DNA from: Bacteroidota bacterium
GTDB taxonomy: Bacteria > Bacteroidota > Bacteroidia > Sphingobacteriales > Sphingobacteriaceae
NCBI GenBank assembly: GCA_013286325.1
Contig: JABDFZ010000027.1
Coordinates: forward strand, 1 to 33,325
Length of the DNA stretch: 33,325 nt
Direction of reading: 5' to 3'
In this document: positions 31,366 through 33,325 of the stretch, one piece after another
Layout of the letters: the number at the start of each line of letters is the position of its first letter
Position numbering within the stretch: the stretch's first letter is position 1
Made by a program: the position numbers and the translations under genes
Notes under the pieces: model-generated
Database searches by the model: none
What the model was told of the DNA's origin: nothing
What the model saw: only the letters and a program-made list of their open reading frames with translations

Positions 31366-32769
31366 ATGAATCAAGTTGCTAAAAAGAAGTTTTTTGAAGA
31401 TGTTACCATTATTGACATTGCCGAAGAGGGCAAGGGTGTAGGCAAAGCCGACGATTTTGTGCTTTTTGTGGATAAAGCCGTACCCGGTGATATCGCCGAT
31501 GTGCAGGTTTACCGCAGCAAGAAGAATTTTGGCGAAGGTAAAATAGTTGAGCTTAAACAGGCATCCGAATATCGCACTCAACCATTTTGCGAGCATTTCG
31601 GTACTTGCGGCGGCTGTAAATGGCAACATATGACCTATGAGGCCCAACTAAAATTCAAGCAAAAATCTGTAGCCGATGCTTTAACGCGTTTGGCTAAGAT
31701 TGATATTGAAGGCATGCTGCCTATTGTGTCCTCCCCTGCTGATAAATATTACCGCAATAAACTGGAATATACCTTCAGCAACAAACGCTGGCTGTATGAT
31801 GGTGAGAACCGCGACAATGAAGAATTAAATATGAATGCGCTGGGTTTTCATATCCCAGGCAGGTTTGATAAAATACTTGATGTAAACCATTGCTGGTTAC
31901 AGGCTGAACCATCAAATACTTTACGCAACAGCATCCGCGAATTTGTAATTCAACAAGGATACAGCTTTTATGACCTTAAAGCGCATACCGGCGCGTTACG
32001 AAATCTGATAGTACGTACCTCATCAACAGGGGAGGTAATGGTGATAGTGGTTTTTGCTTATGCTGATGAGGAAGAAGTAAACAAGCTGATGAGTTATATT
32101 GATAGTAATTTCCCTGAAATTACATCGTTGCTCTACATCATCAATGAGAAAAAGAACGATACTATTTTTGACCAGGATGTGATTGCCTTTAAAGGACCGG
32201 AATATATCCACGAGGAAATGAACGGGATAAAGTTCCGCATCGGGCCAAAATCGTTTTATCAGACTAACTCTATCCAGGCATTAAAACTGTATGAAATAGC
32301 CCGCGATTTTGCAGGCTTTATAGGCGATGAGCTGGTTTATGACCTTTATACAGGCGCAGGTACCATTGCCAACTTCATTGCAGGGCATGTACGCGAGGTT
32401 GTGGGTGTGGAATATGTGCCTTCAGCCATTGAGGATGCTAAGATCAACTCGGCCATCAACAATATCACCAATACAAAATTTTATGCAGGTGATATGAAAG
32501 ATGTATTGGTTGCTGATTTTGTGGCAGAACATGGTAAACCGGATGTGATCATCACCGATCCGCCACGCGCAGGGATGCACCCTGATGTAGTTGCCCGGTT
32601 AATGGAGATTGAGGCGCCGAAAATTGTATATGTAAGCTGTAATGCAGCCACACAGGCGCGTGATCTGCTGGTATTGAAAGAGAAATATGATACCGCAAAA
32701 ATTCAACCTGTTGATATGTTTCCGCATACGCAGCATGTGGAAAATGTGGTGTTGCTGGTGTTGAGATAG
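31366..32769 (+). CDS. rlmD: 23S rRNA (uracil-5-)-methyltransferase RlmD/RumA family
   Basis: 467 aa from the ATG at 31366; an in-frame extension to 31174 would encode repeat-derived sequence and is rejected. It methylates C5 of a uridine in 23S rRNA (U1939 in E. coli numbering) with S-adenosylmethionine. An N-terminal TRAM domain (about 5-65, VTIIDIAEEGKGVGKADDFV) binds RNA. An iron-sulfur site has Cys75, Cys81 and Cys84 (FCEHFGTCGGCKW) and Cys176 (VNHCWL). The methyltransferase domain has the SAM motif YDLYTGAGTIANF, then TDPPRAGMHPDV and the nucleophile Cys425 in VYVSCNAATQARDL. Many Bacteroidota carry more than one such paralogue, so the precise target uridine is inferred. Confidence 0.93.
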   Translation: MNQVAKKKFFEDVTIIDIAEEGKGVGKADDFVLFVDKAVPGDIADVQVYRSKKNFGEGKIVELKQASEYRTQPFCEHFGTCGGCKWQHMTYEAQLKFKQKSVADALTRLAKIDIEGMLPIVSSPADKYYRNKLEYTFSNKRWLYDGENRDNEELNMNALGFHIPGRFDKILDVNHCWLQAEPSNTLRNSIREFVIQQGYSFYDLKAHTGALRNLIVRTSSTGEVMVIVVFAYADEEEVNKLMSYIDSNFPEITSLLYIINEKKNDTIFDQDVIAFKGPEYIHEEMNGIKFRIGPKSFYQTNSIQALKLYEIARDFAGFIGDELVYDLYTGAGTIANFIAGHVREVVGVEYVPSAIEDAKINSAINNITNTKFYAGDMKDVLVADFVAEHGKPDVIITDPPRAGMHPDVVARLMEIEAPKIVYVSCNAATQARDLLVLKEKYDTAKIQPVDMFPHTQHVENVVLLVLR

Positions 32770-32971
32770 TTCATGCTAGAAAAGTCCATGGACCATAGTC
32801 CATAGTAAGGAAAAAACAGGAGTATAATAATCCACTGAAAAGATCATATAATCCTTAAATCAGGCGAACGGCGAAGCCCTCTTGAACACCTTTAAAAACA
32901 AACACCATGTGAAAAATCATGGTTCAAAGAATCAGTGAAATCAAAAAATCGGTGCAATCAAAAATAATAAT
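32770..32971 (+). repeat. Gap with GTCCATGGAC palindrome and AATC periodic repeats
   Basis: This 202 bp gap holds GTCCATGGAC, then ATAGTCCATAG (about 32795-32816). It also holds AATC units at 32829, 32850, 32858, 32915, 32930, 32939, 32947 and 32956; the last four are spaced 8-9 bp. No gene was recognised in it. The AATC units run almost up to the next start codon. Confidence 0.45.
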
Positions 32972-33325
32972 ATGGAACCGGAAGAACTTTTAAACGAAGA
33001 TAGAAATAGCAATGACGGGGCTAAAAAGGAAAGTCCGCTGGTGAGTTTGGAGAAGGATTTGAAATTTTTTAATGAGTCTATCCGCGAGGTAGCTGTTGAA
33101 ATAATGATGGAAGGGCTTTCCAATTATCCTATTTTCATTGCTCATCAGCACGAATTAGCTTTAGGCGAGTTGATACTCGACCGCTTGGATCTCAATACCG
33201 AATGGAGTATCCATGCATCAACCCTTGAAGAGTTTGTAGAAAAGGGTGTGATAAAAGAAATACTGAAAGAGCGCTTTATCAGCAGTTACAAAAACCCTAA
33301 CGATTTTATGTGCGTGTTTGTGATA
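32972..33325 (+). CDS. Conserved-type protein of unknown function, 3' end cut off
   Basis: 118 codons, open to the right edge, so the C-terminus is missing. I translated it as MEPEELLNEDRNSNDGAKKE and onward. The first 25 residues are acidic and probably disordered. The rest is helical with SIREVAVEIMMEGLSNYPIF, HQHELALGELILDRLDLNTE and HASTLEEFVEKGVIKEILKE. It has no signal peptide or membrane segment, so it is cytoplasmic. I do not recognise the family. The reading frame is well supported by its length, amphipathic helix pattern and good codon quality. Confidence 0.75.
   Translation, partial: MEPEELLNEDRNSNDGAKKESPLVSLEKDLKFFNESIREVAVEIMMEGLSNYPIFIAHQHELALGELILDRLDLNTEWSIHASTLEEFVEKGVIKEILKERFISSYKNPNDFMCVFVI

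Overview
The window looks like chromosome from a Bacteroidota soil or plant-associated member of the Sphingobacteriaceae (Mucilaginibacter- or Pedobacter-like). The reasons are a SusC/SusD polysaccharide utilization locus, AT-rich intergenic DNA, few Shine-Dalgarno sequences, several exact matches to the Bacteroidota TAnnTTTG -7 promoter element just upstream of start codons, and many short palindromic intergenic repeats. The genus is an inference from gene style, not from a marker gene. No rRNA, tRNA, CRISPR array or transposase gene was recognised.

Layout. 1-2942 (minus): the N-terminal two thirds of an outer-membrane beta-barrel protein with a carboxypeptidase-like regulatory domain, cut by the window edge, then purU. 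3119-8670 (plus): a Pmp3-type membrane peptide, a TPR sensor histidine kinase, a small cupin, a secreted Gfo/Idh/MocA oxidoreductase and a sigma-54 response regulator. 8671-9045 is a gene-free, repeat-rich gap between convergent genes. 9046-22695 (minus) is a polysaccharide utilization locus. In transcription order it holds a SusR-like membrane regulator (Reg_prop/Y_Y_Y/LuxR HTH), SusC, SusD, a LamG-type lipoprotein, two PF10091 'glycoamylase'/GH144-type hydrolases (one a lipoprotein with an Ig-like domain) and a GH43 enzyme with CBM32-like and FnIII-like domains. The PF10091 pair suggests beta-1,2-glucan as substrate; the GH43 enzyme suggests a decorated or different glycan. A strong intrinsic terminator separates the binding and import genes from the enzyme genes.

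22798-23754 (minus) is trhO (tRNA U34 hydroxylation). It is divergent from kbl (plus), with a long hairpin repeat between the two promoters. Then come a DUF6364-like antitoxin and PIN toxin pair, pheS, a Rieske-fold lipoprotein that seems to have lost its cluster ligands, and a TetR regulator. These genes are joined by 1-4 nt overlaps or a 3 nt gap, so the toxin-antitoxin pair is physically fused to an essential tRNA-synthetase gene. 28017-30793 holds a membrane protein, a winged-helix regulator, creD and another membrane protein. Nearly identical palindromic operators sit directly in front of the first gene and of creD. 30794-31365 is gene-poor: a 35-codon small ORF with a good promoter, several hairpins and a quasi-periodic CAAC array. 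It is followed by rlmD and a truncated conserved-type gene at the right edge.

The strongest candidates for new biology are the two-box TACGTA operator and start/stop fusion of the toxin-antitoxin pair to pheS, the duplicated creD-system operator, the mutually exclusive palindromes at 8887-9007, the repeat family that begins exactly at stop codons, and the 35-aa ORF.
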